64,000 nt of DNA, taken from contig AP009389.1 of NCBI GenBank assembly GCA_000010565.1, forward strand, positions 744,001-808,000, written 5' to 3'. Each line of letters starts with the position of its first letter. The stretch's first letter is position 1. This document shows positions 42,998-51,889 of the stretch, one piece after another. The position numbers and the translations under genes were made by a program. The stretch comes from Pelotomaculum thermopropionicum SI. GTDB taxonomy: Bacteria; Bacillota; Desulfotomaculia; Desulfotomaculales; Pelotomaculaceae. The notes below the pieces were generated by a model, which worked only from the letters and a program-made list of their open reading frames with translations, was not told where the DNA came from and made no database searches.

Positions 42998-43735
42998 CTA
43001 CTCTTCCACGATGTTTCCGTTTGTGGAAATGGTAACGATCCGCCAGGGGATCATCTTCCCGCTGTTGACCAGCGCTTGTTTGACCGCTCCGGCAATGCCG
43101 CCGCAGCAGGGCACCTCCATGCGGAGCACGGTGATGCTTTTCAGTTCATGCGCCTTTAAAATTTCCGTCAATTTTTCGGCGTAATTGAAGTTGTCCAGCT
43201 TGGGGCAGCCGATCAGGGTAACTTTGTTGCGCATGAAGTCCTGGTGGATGCCGGCGTAGGCATAGGCGGTGCAGTCGGCGGCCACAAGCAGGTGGGCCTG
43301 GTCGAAATAAGGCGCGTTGACCGGCACCAGCCTGATCTGGCAGGGCCACTGGCGAAGCTGCGACACCGCAGGTGCCGGCCCTGCCGCTGCGGGGGCGGCT
43401 GCCGGCGCTGCCTCCGCCTGCCTCTCAATTGCCCTGGCATGGGTGCCGGGGCACCCGCAGGCAAGATGCTCCTGCTCTGGAACGTGGCTTTGTTTCTCCA
43501 TTTGCTTTTTCACAGCCTCCTCATCAAACGGGGCGGCCTCGCGCTTCTCAATGGTGATGGCGCCGGCCGGGCATTCCGGCAGGCAGGCGCCGAGACCGTC
43601 GCAGTAACTTTCCGATACAAGCTTTGCCTTTCCGTTTACAAGCTGCAGTGCGCCTTCGTGACAGGCTTTGACACAAAGCCCGCAGCCGTTGCACTTATCT
43701 TCATCAATCCTGACAATTTTTCTAATCAACTGCAA
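42998..43735 (-). CDS. 4Fe-4S ferredoxin-type partner of Hcp
   Basis: A 245-residue protein. Two clusters are bound near the N-terminus: CNGCGLCVKACHEGAL and a second set CDGLGACLPECPAGAI. After a short Ala/Pro linker (EAAPAAAPAAAGPAPA) comes a domain with HLLVAADCTAYAY, TLIGCPKLDN and EVPCCGGIAGAV, which may bind a further metal site. Proteins of this kind are regularly found beside hcp in Clostridia. TTG 43735 is the start, behind GAGGGGG. It is first in the hcp operon, 49 bases before hcp. Confidence 0.88.
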   Translation of the reverse strand: MQLIRKIVRIDEDKCNGCGLCVKACHEGALQLVNGKAKLVSESYCDGLGACLPECPAGAITIEKREAAPFDEEAVKKQMEKQSHVPEQEHLACGCPGTHARAIERQAEAAPAAAPAAAGPAPAVSQLRQWPCQIRLVPVNAPYFDQAHLLVAADCTAYAYAGIHQDFMRNKVTLIGCPKLDNFNYAEKLTEILKAHELKSITVLRMEVPCCGGIAGAVKQALVNSGKMIPWRIVTISTNGNIVEE

Positions 43736-43768
43736 AAGCCCCCTCTTTTCAGTTTCTAAAAGTTTTTA

Positions 43769-43797
43769 TTGCATTACTTTCACGCTTATTTTACTAT
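43769..43797 (+). promoter_or_regulatory. Promoter of the Crp/Fnr-family gene
   Basis: TTGCAT (43769-43774), 17-bp spacer, TACTAT (43792-43797). The palindrome at 43815-43830 lies just after the expected start site, so bound regulator would repress. Confidence 0.5.
43788..43793 (-). promoter_or_regulatory. Candidate -10 of the hcp operon
   Basis: TAAAAT on the minus strand. The transcript would start near 43781, which places the palindrome centre (43822.5) about 41.5 bases upstream, the usual distance for Crp/Fnr activation overlapping the -35. Confidence 0.45.
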
Positions 43798-43814
43798 ATA
43801 AAAAAAGGAAAATT

Positions 43815-43830
43815 GGTAACCGCGGTTACC
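43815..43830. promoter_or_regulatory. Perfect 16-bp palindrome, regulator operator
   Basis: GGTAACCGCGGTTACC is fully symmetric and lies between the divergent hcp operon and the Crp/Fnr gene. It fits a GTAAC-N4-GTTAC pattern that I recall for HcpR-type regulators of Clostridia. Confidence 0.75.
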
Positions 43831-43851
43831 AAAATTAGAGGAGAGTCAAAA

Positions 43852-44544
43852 ATGATTAAAAATTATCTGAAAACATTGTCGAAATGTGTCTTATTCAGGG
43901 GAATAGGGCCGGCCGAGCTGAATGCCGTGCTGGAATGCCTCAAGCCCAAGGTGAACAGCTACAAGAAGAACGACTGGGTTACCCTGGCAGGCCAGGCCTT
44001 TGACGGCCTGGGAATAGTACTTTCCGGCGAAATTGTGGTTACCAGGGAAAATGCGGCGGGCAACCGGGTAATCATCTCGGTGAACGGCCCAGGCGAGATA
44101 TTCGGAGAGATAGCCGCCTTTTCCGGGGAAGGCGTGTGGCCAGCCACGGTGGCGGCGCGGGAATCCTGCACGGTGATGTTCCTGCCGGCCGGCAAAATAG
44201 CAGGCAGTTGTGAAAATTCGTGCTCCAGCCACAAGCAGCTGATCATGAACATGCTCAAGATTATTTCCGACAAGGCGCTTATGCTCAGCAAAACAGTTGA
44301 ATATCTGTCCATTAAGAGTATAAGGGGCAAGATCAGCAATTTCCTGCTGGAGCAGTACCAGAAGGACGGCAGGTCCATGTTCATGCTGCCGCTAAAGCGC
44401 GATGAACTGGCCGATTTCCTGAATGTTTCCCGTCCTTCCCTGTCCCGCGAACTGGGCAGGATGAGAGATGAGGGGGTTATTGAATTTCACAGGTCGTCCG
44501 TAAAGATTCTGGACCTGGACGCCTTAAAGAGGATGGCCCAGTAG
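43852..44544 (+). CDS. Crp/Fnr-family regulator, HcpR-like
   Basis: A 230-residue protein. Residues about 10-120 form the cyclic-nucleotide-type sensor barrel (LSKCVLFRGIGPAELNAVL and GPGEIFGEIAAFSGEG). The C-terminal helix-turn-helix reads LKRDELADFLNVSRPSLSRE followed by LGRMRDEGVI. The Cys residues of Fnr Fe-S binding are not arranged as in Fnr, but CENSCSSH at about 122-129 is noteworthy. HcpR proteins of this family sense nitric oxide and switch on hcp. ATG 43852 follows GAGGAGAG. It is divergent from hcp with a shared palindrome. Confidence 0.85.
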   Translation: MIKNYLKTLSKCVLFRGIGPAELNAVLECLKPKVNSYKKNDWVTLAGQAFDGLGIVLSGEIVVTRENAAGNRVIISVNGPGEIFGEIAAFSGEGVWPATVAARESCTVMFLPAGKIAGSCENSCSSHKQLIMNMLKIISDKALMLSKTVEYLSIKSIRGKISNFLLEQYQKDGRSMFMLPLKRDELADFLNVSRPSLSRELGRMRDEGVIEFHRSSVKILDLDALKRMAQ

Positions 44545-44615
44545 AGAGGGGGCCGGCGGGAGGCAGGGCGGCGCACCGCTGCCAGCGCATGTTTTGAAGC
44601 GGCCGGGGGCAAAAT

Positions 44616-45029
44616 ATGAAAAAAGCGAGGTGGCTTGACATGCAGCTTGCGCCCGGCGAGCGTTCCATCCTTTCCTATTTTCCTTCCAGCGAAAAGGCGC
44701 AGGAGGCCGCAAGGGCCCTGAAGGAGGCTGGTGTGAACGAAGTCAGGGTGGACCGGGTGTCCCGTTACGGCACCACTTTTGATGATAACTTTAACAACCC
44801 CCTTAACCATGCCGCGACGATAACCGGTGTAACGCTGTATTCCGGGGGAGCAGGAGATCTGAACGATGCTGCGAGGGTGCTTTTGGGCGCAGATCCTTCG
44901 GTCAGCGGCTACGGCATGGAGAATTACGGCACGGCCGGCCAAAGGGCATTTCTGGTGACAGCGGTTACCGGCGAGGAGCACCTGGACCGTGCCGTGGAAA
45001 TAATTAAGCAGCATGGCGGCGAAGTTTAG
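44616..45029 (+). CDS. Conserved hypothetical protein
   Basis: A 137-residue soluble protein without recognised domain. It contains FPSSEKAQEAARALKEAGVN, then VRVDRVSRYG, a pattern like the alpha-beta unit of general-stress or SPOR-like proteins found in sporeformers. It starts at ATG 44616 behind a GGGGGC run and ends before a terminator. Function is unknown. Confidence 0.7.
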   Translation: MKKARWLDMQLAPGERSILSYFPSSEKAQEAARALKEAGVNEVRVDRVSRYGTTFDDNFNNPLNHAATITGVTLYSGGAGDLNDAARVLLGADPSVSGYGMENYGTAGQRAFLVTAVTGEEHLDRAVEIIKQHGGEV

Positions 45030-45061
45030 CTTTAAACCGCCTAAAGGCTTGCAAGGTTTTA

Positions 45062-45092
45062 AACCCCGCGCTGTGGGCACGGGGTTAATTTT
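45062..45092 (+). terminator. Rho-independent terminator
   Basis: AACCCCG (45062-45068) pairs with CGGGGTT (45080-45086), followed by AATTTTG. A further inverted pair TTGTGC / GCACAA (45091-45112) overlaps its end. Confidence 0.65.
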
Positions 45093-45138
45093 GTGCGCAA
45101 AAATGTGCACAATTTGCCGCGGGTTTGGCCTTTGAAGG

Positions 45139-45167
45139 TTGTATTTTTAGCTTTTTTTGGATACAAT
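45139..45167 (+). promoter_or_regulatory. Promoter of the quinate-dehydrogenase-like operon
   Basis: TTGTAT (45139-45144), 17-bp spacer, TACAAT (45162-45167), about 50 bases before the start at 45218. Confidence 0.6.
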
Positions 45168-45217
45168 GGTATGGGAATGGCCGGGATAACGGTCCCGACG
45201 GATCGGAGGTTTTTGTT

Positions 45218-46129
45218 TTGAAGCGGGTGGTCAGCGTAAGCCTTGGCTCTTCCAGGCGGGACCACAAGGTTGAAGTGGAACTGCTGGGGGAAAAGTTTGA
45301 AATAGCGCGCAAGGGCACGGACGGGGACTTTGACCGCGCCCTTGAGCTGTTGAAAGAGCTGGACGGAAAGGTTGATGCCATAGGCCTGGGTGGGATCGAC
45401 GTATACCTTTTTGTCAGGCAGAAGCGTTACGCCATCAGGGACGGCCTGAAGCTTATGGAAGCGGTTAAGGTAACTCCTGTGGTTGACGGCAGCGGCTTGA
45501 AAAACACCCTGGAAAGGGAAGTGGTGCGCTTCCTGGCCGGGGAGACGGGGCTTATCAAAAAGGGCACCAGGGTGCTGATGGTCAGTTCCGTGGACCGCTT
45601 CGGCATGGCCGAGGCCCTTTGCGAGGCAGGTTGCGATGTGACCTTCGGCGACCTGATCTTTGCTGCCGGCATTCCGTATCCGATCAAAACAATGGACGAA
45701 CTGGAAGATATAGCCAACAAGACGTTGCCGGAAATGGTTAAGATGCCCTTTCACATGATTTACCCCACCGGCAAGAAACAAGAAAGCCAGGATGAGGCCA
45801 AGGTTCAGAAATTTGCCCGCTATTACCACGATGCCGAGGTAATTGCCGGCGATTTTCACCTGATCAGGCGATTCATGCCATCCGGCCTGAAGGGCCAGGT
45901 CATCCTGACCAACACCACCACCGGTGAAGACGTTGGGTTTTTAAGGGAAAAGGGGGCTGGCACCCTGGTGACCACTACCCCGGAGTACGGCGGAAGGTCT
46001 TTCGGCACCAACGTTATGGAAGCCGTTCTGGTGGCTATCCTGGGCAAACCGTGGAGCGAGATTACCGCTGAGGATTACCTGGACATGCTCAAAAAGCTCG
46101 ATTTCCGGCCCCGGATACTAAAGTTATAG
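45218..46129 (+). CDS. Quinate 5-dehydrogenase-like protein
   Basis: About 303 residues. The start RVVSVSLGSSRRDHKVEVEL, then GIGGIDVY-like GLGGIDVYLF and the C-terminal TTTPEYGGRSFGTNVMEA are shared by a Clostridial family usually annotated quinate 5-dehydrogenase. A proper NAD-binding GxGxxG is not obvious; ILTNTTTGEDVGFLREKGAG is conserved in the group. The annotation is by family name and the reaction is not confirmed. TTG 45218 follows GGAGG. It leads an operon with an SCP2 protein and an amino-acid permease, none of which suggests quinate use. Confidence 0.6.
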   Translation: MKRVVSVSLGSSRRDHKVEVELLGEKFEIARKGTDGDFDRALELLKELDGKVDAIGLGGIDVYLFVRQKRYAIRDGLKLMEAVKVTPVVDGSGLKNTLEREVVRFLAGETGLIKKGTRVLMVSSVDRFGMAEALCEAGCDVTFGDLIFAAGIPYPIKTMDELEDIANKTLPEMVKMPFHMIYPTGKKQESQDEAKVQKFARYYHDAEVIAGDFHLIRRFMPSGLKGQVILTNTTTGEDVGFLREKGAGTLVTTTPEYGGRSFGTNVMEAVLVAILGKPWSEITAEDYLDMLKKLDFRPRILKL

Positions 46130-46143
46130 GAGGCTTTCGGGTT

Positions 46144-46497
46144 TTGGCTACGCACGAGGAAATTGCAGGCAGCCTGCAGGCTTTTGCGGACAGCTACAAC
46201 AAAAACGAGCGTCTGAAAATAATGAACAGGGACTGGGACCGGGTGGTTCAGATTAAGGCGACCGATGTGGAATCGGTGCACACTTTGATATTGAAGGACG
46301 GCGTGCTCTCACTGGTGGAGGGCGCCGCGGGCAGCCCGGACCTGACCGTTATTTCGGACAGCGAGACCCTGGCCGATATATTTTACGGCGACATTACTCC
46401 CACCGAGCCTTACAATAACGGTACGCTGAGGATAATGGGCTCCGAGGACGACATAATCCGTTTGGACTTTATTTCCCTGATGATCTGGGGTGAATAG
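46144..46497 (+). CDS. SCP2 sterol-carrier-domain protein
   Basis: A 117-residue single-domain protein. The pattern LILKDGVLSLVEGAAGSPDL and VISDSETLADIFYGDITPTE is the SCP2 lipid-binding fold (PF02036-like). In bacteria such proteins bind hydrophobic molecules or fatty acyl chains. TTG 46144 lies 14 bases after the preceding gene, behind AGGAGG. The next gene overlaps or follows at once, so the three are co-transcribed. Confidence 0.8.
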   Translation: MATHEEIAGSLQAFADSYNKNERLKIMNRDWDRVVQIKATDVESVHTLILKDGVLSLVEGAAGSPDLTVISDSETLADIFYGDITPTEPYNNGTLRIMGSEDDIIRLDFISLMIWGE

Positions 46498-46498
46498 A

Positions 46499-47857
46499 TT
46501 GCAATTAAAAAGGGTGCTAACCCTGCGCACAGTGGTGGCTACCAGCGCTGGCCTGACCTTGGCCAGTTCGTCTTTTGTTGCGGCGGTGCAGGTGGCCAAC
46601 TACCTTCTGGGCGATACCGCCTGGATTGCCATCCTGGCCGGCGGGGCCCTTTGCTTTCTTGCGGCCGCCTGTTTTTCCGAATTAAACGGCCTGCTGCCCA
46701 CGGCAGCGGGAATCCGCCTTTACTTCAGCCGCGCCTTCAACGAGCAGGTTTCGCTGATAATTTCCATATTATACATGCTCGTTGTGATCATTGGAGTGGT
46801 CGGCGCGGAGAGCTACGTTATATCAGCGGTTTTAAACGAAGCCTTTCCCGCTGTTCCGTCCTATGCCTGGATTGTGTTCATGCTGGCGCTGGTAACCCTG
46901 ATGAACCTCAGGGGAATTAAAATTGCAGGAGTTTTTCAGGATATAATTACCTACGGTCTGTTGACATCAATGGTTTTATTCGGCCTGATTGCCCTGGTCA
47001 GGGTGAACTTCCAGCTTGACGCGCCGCTTGCCCCCGGCGGTTTGACGGGAGTTATCAGCGCCGTGGCGGTGGGGGTTTTCCTTTTTGTCGGGTTCGAATG
47101 GGTAACGCCCCTGGCGGAGGAGGTTACCCAGATAAGGCAGATATCCAGGGGCATGATGATTGCCATCGGCCTTTTAAGTGTTGCCTACGCCGTTTTTACC
47201 GTGGCCATGACCGCCGCCGTGCCCAAAGAGGCTCTGGCCGGCTCGGCCGCTCCCCAGGTGCTGTTTGCCAGAACGGTCATGGGCGGCGCAGGTGCGGCCT
47301 GGATGACTTTAATCAGCCTGGCGGCTACGATAACCACTTTCAATGCCGGCATGATCAGCGTTTCCCGGTTTATGTACGCCTCTGCCAGGGAACACGTCCT
47401 GCCGGCCGTATTCAGCAGGGTAAGTATGCGCTTTTTTACGCCCTGGGTGGCAATAGTGACCCTTTTTTTCATCGGCCTGGCCGTTGCCGCCGTAATCCTG
47501 CTGACCGGACGCTACATCGTCCTGGTGGAACTGGCCGCCGCCATGGAATCCCTGGTGTATGCGCTGGCCGGCCTGGCGGTAATCAGCCTGCGCCGCAGGA
47601 TGCCTGAGCAGCCCCGCCCGTACCTGATCCGGGGCGGTTATACCGTCCCTGTGCTGACCGTGCTGGTATTTGCCGTTCTGGCCGCTGCCGTACTGGTTGC
47701 CAGCGGCTGGGTGCTGGTAAACCTGGCTGCGGCCTTCCTGGCCTGTCTTATTTACGTGAATACCGCCGTTCCATATTTGAAAAAGAAGCACAGCGCCCGC
47801 CGAACGGGGGCCAGGCGCCGCCCGGGAAGGCCGGCGGGGGAGGCCGGAGGGGATTGA
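46499..47857 (+). CDS. APC-family amino-acid permease
   Basis: About 452 residues with 12 hydrophobic segments. The first helix region (TVVATSAGLTLASSSFVAAV), FSELNGLLPTAAGIRLYFSR in segment two-three and GFEWVTPLAEEVTQ in segment six are family landmarks. The C-terminal tail is strongly basic (RRTGARRRPGRP). TTG 46499 is preferred, with GGGGTG as ribosome site; GTG 46490 is in frame but overlaps that site. Substrate is unknown, but amino acids or amines are typical. Confidence 0.85.
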   Translation: MQLKRVLTLRTVVATSAGLTLASSSFVAAVQVANYLLGDTAWIAILAGGALCFLAAACFSELNGLLPTAAGIRLYFSRAFNEQVSLIISILYMLVVIIGVVGAESYVISAVLNEAFPAVPSYAWIVFMLALVTLMNLRGIKIAGVFQDIITYGLLTSMVLFGLIALVRVNFQLDAPLAPGGLTGVISAVAVGVFLFVGFEWVTPLAEEVTQIRQISRGMMIAIGLLSVAYAVFTVAMTAAVPKEALAGSAAPQVLFARTVMGGAGAAWMTLISLAATITTFNAGMISVSRFMYASAREHVLPAVFSRVSMRFFTPWVAIVTLFFIGLAVAAVILLTGRYIVLVELAAAMESLVYALAGLAVISLRRRMPEQPRPYLIRGGYTVPVLTVLVFAVLAAAVLVASGWVLVNLAAAFLACLIYVNTAVPYLKKKHSARRTGARRRPGRPAGEAGGD

Positions 47858-47930
47858 GAGCGGCCCGGCGGCCTGCCGGCAATGCCGCAAATAAGCGCAG
47901 AAGGGAACAATTTGATATCTAACATAGTCT

Positions 47931-47991
47931 AACCACATGAGAGTTGAAGTGACAGAACTTCCAAAACTTCAACAGCATGTGGTTTTGTTTT
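47931..47991 (+). terminator. Long two-part terminator hairpin
   Basis: AACCACATG (47931-47939) pairs with CATGTGGTT (47976-47984), and inside it GTTGAAGT (47943-47950) pairs with ACTTCAAC (47966-47973). TTGTTTT follows. Confidence 0.8.
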
Positions 47992-48085
47992 CCCTGCCCT
48001 GGAGGATTTTTGATGGAGTATGTCGAAGGTAAAACTTAAGCTAGTTAACTATATTTTAACTGCCGCGGTTTAAGGAGGACTGAGA

Positions 48086-49849
48086 ATGCGCTTCAGGGTT
48101 CGTTCCTTTTCAACGGTGCTGTTATTAATGCTGCTTCTTGGTATATTCCTCTGCCATTCAAGGCCGTCTGCCGCCGGAGAAACCGCTGTGGTGGCGGCCG
48201 AGGTGGTCAACGTGCGCGGCGGTCCGGGCACAGGCTATGCAGTAATCTCCCAGGCAGGCCTTAACGAGCGCCTTGCTGTTTTAAGCAAAACGGGCGAATG
48301 GTACCAGGTGCGGTTAAGCGACGGCCGGAACGGCTGGGTGGCCGGCTGGCTGGTTAATATTGAAAATTCCGTGCCGCAGGGCGGTGGACAGGCCGTCTTG
48401 ATTAACGGCGATTTGGTCAACATCCGGAGCGGTCCCGGAACCGGTTACGGCGTGGTTGCCCAGGCCGGGCGCGGCGAGCGTTTCCCGGTTCTGGAAGAAT
48501 CGGCCGGCTGGTACAAAGTGCGCCTTGGCACGGGCGCGGCAGGCTGGGTGGCCGGCTGGCTGGTTAGCCTGGAAACCTCTGCTGTGCCGGTTGCTCCGGT
48601 AATTCCGCCTTCTTCTCCCGGGGCCGGCGGTGCGGCGGCGGACGGGAAAACGGCTGTGGTCACCGCTTCGGTGCTCAACGTGCGGAGCGGGCCGGGTACC
48701 TCCAGTGGTATTATCGGCCAGGCAGTTCAGGGTGACAGCCTGTCCATCCTGGGGCAATCGGGCGACTGGTACCGGGTAAGGCTTTCGGATGGCAAAACCG
48801 GCTGGGTAGCCGGCTGGCTGGTAAGCGTACGGGATGCGGAGCGTGCTCAGGGCGTGCCCCCGGCACAACAAAATGAAAACCAGGAAGCCCCGGCAGGGCC
48901 GGTCGGTAACCAGGCGGGCAAGGTGCTGTCCCTGCAGATAACTGATTCCGGCGATAAGACCAGCACCGTGGTAAAGGCCGACGCGCCGTTTGATTATACC
49001 TCCTTCTTCTTGAGCAATCCCGAACGGCTGGTTGTCGATTTGAAGGGCGTAGCCATCGGCACCCTGCCGCCTAAAACCACGGTTAACTCTAAATCTGTGC
49101 AGCAGGTGCGGGCCGGGTACTACCAGAAAAATCCCGACGTGACCAGGCTGGTTTTCGATCTTTCCGGCGGCGTCCAGTACGTTGCTTCCCTGTCGGGGGA
49201 CCGTAAAACCCTGACCGTGGAGACCTATATTCCCGATATCAGCAGCTCCTTCAAGGGCAAGGTGATCGCGGTGGACGCCGGGCACGGCAGTCCCGATCCC
49301 GGAGCCATTGGCCCCAAGGGCACCAAGGAGAAGGATATTACCCTGGATGTGGCCAAGAAAGCGGCGAAACTGCTGGAATCCCGCGGGGCTAAGGTGGTTA
49401 TGACCAGGCCGGGCGACAAGGAGACCGGCCTGTACGAAAGGGCCGGCATGGCAAACAAGGCCGGGGCCGACGTTTTCGTGAGCATTCACATCAATGCCAA
49501 TCATGATCCGGCGCTGGGCGGTACCAGCACCTACATATACAGCGGCAGCAGCGAGCCCGGGCAGGCTGCCAGGGTTCAGGAAAGCAGGCGCCTGGCAAAC
49601 TATGTCCAGTCCGAACTGCTCAAAACTCTGGGGCTTAGGGACGCCGGGGTGAGGGAAGCCGACTTTGCCGTGCTCAGGACCACAAACATGCCGGCCGTTC
49701 TGATTGAGCTGGCCTTTATCTCCAATCCCGCCGAGGAAAAACTGATGAATACGGACAGCTTCCGGAACAAGGCCGCCGAAGCAATAGTAAAGGGTATCGG
49801 GCTTTATTTCTCCGAGAAAAGGACGGCCTACAGCAACAATAGGAGTTAA
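48086..49849 (+). CDS. N-acetylmuramoyl-L-alanine amidase with three SH3b domains
   Basis: A 587-residue cell-wall hydrolase that cuts the bond between MurNAc and L-Ala. A signal peptide (residues 1-30) is followed by three bacterial SH3 domains at about 34-92, 103-162 and 190-248, each ending in GWVAGWLV. An AMIN domain lies at about 275-370. The catalytic Amidase_3 domain is at about 388-575: zinc ligands are seen in VDAGHGSPDPG (His), EKDITL (Glu) and SIHINAN (His), with the catalytic Glu in VLIELAFISN. ATG 48086 follows AAGGAGGAC. It is monocistronic after a strong terminator. Confidence 0.95.
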   Translation: MRFRVRSFSTVLLLMLLLGIFLCHSRPSAAGETAVVAAEVVNVRGGPGTGYAVISQAGLNERLAVLSKTGEWYQVRLSDGRNGWVAGWLVNIENSVPQGGGQAVLINGDLVNIRSGPGTGYGVVAQAGRGERFPVLEESAGWYKVRLGTGAAGWVAGWLVSLETSAVPVAPVIPPSSPGAGGAAADGKTAVVTASVLNVRSGPGTSSGIIGQAVQGDSLSILGQSGDWYRVRLSDGKTGWVAGWLVSVRDAERAQGVPPAQQNENQEAPAGPVGNQAGKVLSLQITDSGDKTSTVVKADAPFDYTSFFLSNPERLVVDLKGVAIGTLPPKTTVNSKSVQQVRAGYYQKNPDVTRLVFDLSGGVQYVASLSGDRKTLTVETYIPDISSSFKGKVIAVDAGHGSPDPGAIGPKGTKEKDITLDVAKKAAKLLESRGAKVVMTRPGDKETGLYERAGMANKAGADVFVSIHINANHDPALGGTSTYIYSGSSEPGQAARVQESRRLANYVQSELLKTLGLRDAGVREADFAVLRTTNMPAVLIELAFISNPAEEKLMNTDSFRNKAAEAIVKGIGLYFSEKRTAYSNNRS

Positions 49850-50049
49850 GCGCTTTGGGCTGTCACCTGTCCGGTTTCGCCTTCTGGCGAAAGCCGGCAC
49901 ATTTTTTTTAAAAACAAAAAGAGGAACCTTTGCCGTGCCGGGGAATATTAGATTATTGTTCCATGCCAAAAAACACTGCCTCCTTAAGCAGATTGCACCG
50001 GAAGAAATGCGCCGGCAATTTTTGCCTGCATTTTAAGGAGGGTAGACTA

Positions 50050-50850
50050 TTGAGGAAAACGGGAGCGATAGGCCTTTTCGACTCCGGTATCGGGGGCCTT
50101 ACGGTTGCAGTAGAAGTTTACCGGCAGCTGCCCGCAGAATCGACCATTTATTTCGGCGACACGGCGCATGTACCCTATGGTTCGCGCAACCCGGGCGAGC
50201 TGTACCGTTTTGCCTCCCGCATCGTCGACTTCCTGGAGGGCGAGGGGGCTAAATATATAATATTTGCCTGCAACACCAGTTCATCCCTTTCCCTGCCCAT
50301 TTTGCAGGAGCGCAAAGCGGTGCCGATGATCGGGCTGATTAAACCGGGAGTGGCCGCTGCCCTGCAGAAGACGGTTAACCGGAGGATCGGCGTGATTGCC
50401 ACCGAAGCTACCGTTAAAAGCGGGGCGTATGAGAGGGAGCTGAAAAGGCAGGATGAAAACGTTCAGGTATTCTGCCAGGCGGCGTCCCGCCTGGTTCCCC
50501 TGGTGGAGGCAGGAGAGACCGGCACTCCAGCGGCCGCGGAGGCCGTGCGGGAGTACCTGTTCCCTTTGAAGGAGGCCGGCATTGATACGTTGATTCTGGG
50601 TTGCACCCACTACCCTTTTCTAAAACCGTTGATTGCCGGTGAAATGGGGCCGGGCGTTCAACTGGTAGACCCGGCCGCGGCCACGGTAGAAGAGGCCGGA
50701 AAGGAACTGCAGCGGCTGGGCCTTGCCGCCGGCGGGCCGGCGGTGCCGGAGCACCGCTTTGTCGTCAGCGGCGACCCGGCCGCCTTCCAAAAGGCGGCCC
50801 GCCGGTTTCTGGGAAGAAATATTGGGCCTGTCGGAAGAGTGGAATTGTGA
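50050..50850 (+). CDS. murI: Glutamate racemase
   Basis: A 266-residue enzyme making D-glutamate for peptidoglycan. The two catalytic cysteines lie in FACNTSS and LGCTHYPFL; the N-terminal IGLFDSGIGGLTV and GDTAHVPYGSR are family signatures. TTG 50050 follows AAGGAGGG; the frame is open to 49930 without a ribosome site. Length is normal. It follows the amidase gene by 200 bases and may share a cell-wall theme. Confidence 0.94.
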   Translation: MRKTGAIGLFDSGIGGLTVAVEVYRQLPAESTIYFGDTAHVPYGSRNPGELYRFASRIVDFLEGEGAKYIIFACNTSSSLSLPILQERKAVPMIGLIKPGVAAALQKTVNRRIGVIATEATVKSGAYERELKRQDENVQVFCQAASRLVPLVEAGETGTPAAAEAVREYLFPLKEAGIDTLILGCTHYPFLKPLIAGEMGPGVQLVDPAAATVEEAGKELQRLGLAAGGPAVPEHRFVVSGDPAAFQKAARRFLGRNIGPVGRVEL

Positions 50851-50907
50851 GCAGAGGGCATAATTATTTATAGGCCGGGCAAAGAGCAAAACAGGCGGGG
50901 TGAGAGA

Positions 50908-51885
50908 TTGCCGAAAGTAGGGATTACCACCACGGTGCCGGTAGAGGTAATTTACGCCGCAGGCTGGGTCCCGGTGGACTTGAACAACCTTTTCATTACG
51001 GACGAAAATCCCCAGTCCCTGGTGGAGGAGGCCGAACTGGCCGGCTACCCGCGCAACCTGTGCGCCTGGATCAAGGGGATTTACAGCATTGCCCTGAAAA
51101 ACCGGGACATACGCACCATTATTGCGGTTACCCAGGGCGACTGCAGCAACACCCACGCTCTGATGGAAACGCTGCAGCTTGCCGGGGTTGAAATCGTTCC
51201 GTTTGCCTTTCCTTACGACCGCGATTCCGACTTGCTGCGCCTCCAGATGGAAAAGATGATGTCCTACTTTGGGGTTTCCTGGAAACAGGTCGGTGAGGCA
51301 AAGGAAAGGCTGGATCGGGTCAGGAGCAGGGTTTGGGAACTGGACCGGCTGACCTGGGCGGAAAATCGCGTAGGCGGCTGGGAGAATCACCTTTACCAGG
51401 TCTGCTGCAGCGATTTTAACGGCGATCCGGAAAGGTTTGCGGCGGAAGTTGACGAAATTCTGAAGGAGAGGCGCTCCGCCCCGGCCAGGAAGGAAGAGCT
51501 GAGGCTGGGCTACATCGGCGTGCCGCCGATTGTAGGGGAGCTGTACCAGTACCTTGAGGAACGCGGGGCGCGGGTGGTGTATAACGAGGTTCAGCGGCAG
51601 TTTACCATGCCCTTTGAGACGCCGGACCTGGTCGAGCAGTACCGGCTTTACACCTACCCCTACGGAATTTTTTTTCGCCTGGAGGATATCTGCCGGGAGG
51701 CAGCCCGCAGGAGGCTGGACGGAATTATCCACTACGCCCAGAGCTTTTGCTTCCGCCAGATAGAGGACCTGATCATCAGGCAGAAGCTCGGCCTGCCCGT
51801 GCTGACCCTGGAGGGAGACAAGCCCAGCCGCCTGGATGCCCGCACCAGGATGCGCCTGGACGTTTTTCTGGATATGTTGAGGTGA
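50908..51885 (+). CDS. 2-hydroxyacyl-CoA dehydratase-type subunit (HgdB/FldC family)
   Basis: A 325-residue protein of the 2-hydroxyglutaryl-CoA dehydratase D-component family. Conserved cysteines that would bind a [4Fe-4S] cluster appear in VTQGDCSNTHAL, HLYQVCCSDF and YAQSFCFRQIEDL. The usual dehydratase has two such subunits; only one is here, paired with the activator that follows 4 bases later. So it may be a single-subunit reductase-like enzyme rather than a true dehydratase. TTG 50908 follows GCGGGGTGAGAG. Substrate is unknown. Confidence 0.82.
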   Translation: MPKVGITTTVPVEVIYAAGWVPVDLNNLFITDENPQSLVEEAELAGYPRNLCAWIKGIYSIALKNRDIRTIIAVTQGDCSNTHALMETLQLAGVEIVPFAFPYDRDSDLLRLQMEKMMSYFGVSWKQVGEAKERLDRVRSRVWELDRLTWAENRVGGWENHLYQVCCSDFNGDPERFAAEVDEILKERRSAPARKEELRLGYIGVPPIVGELYQYLEERGARVVYNEVQRQFTMPFETPDLVEQYRLYTYPYGIFFRLEDICREAARRRLDGIIHYAQSFCFRQIEDLIIRQKLGLPVLTLEGDKPSRLDARTRMRLDVFLDMLR

Positions 51886-51889
51886 ACTG

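Noticed and set aside
47992-48085. c-di-AMP (ydaO) riboswitch before the amidase
   Set aside because: The leader is short and lacks the conserved core sequences.
48314-49969. Long open frame on the minus strand opposite the amidase
   Set aside because: A shadow of the GC-rich plus-strand gene: no ribosome site, no domain, and the plus strand encodes a complete amidase.
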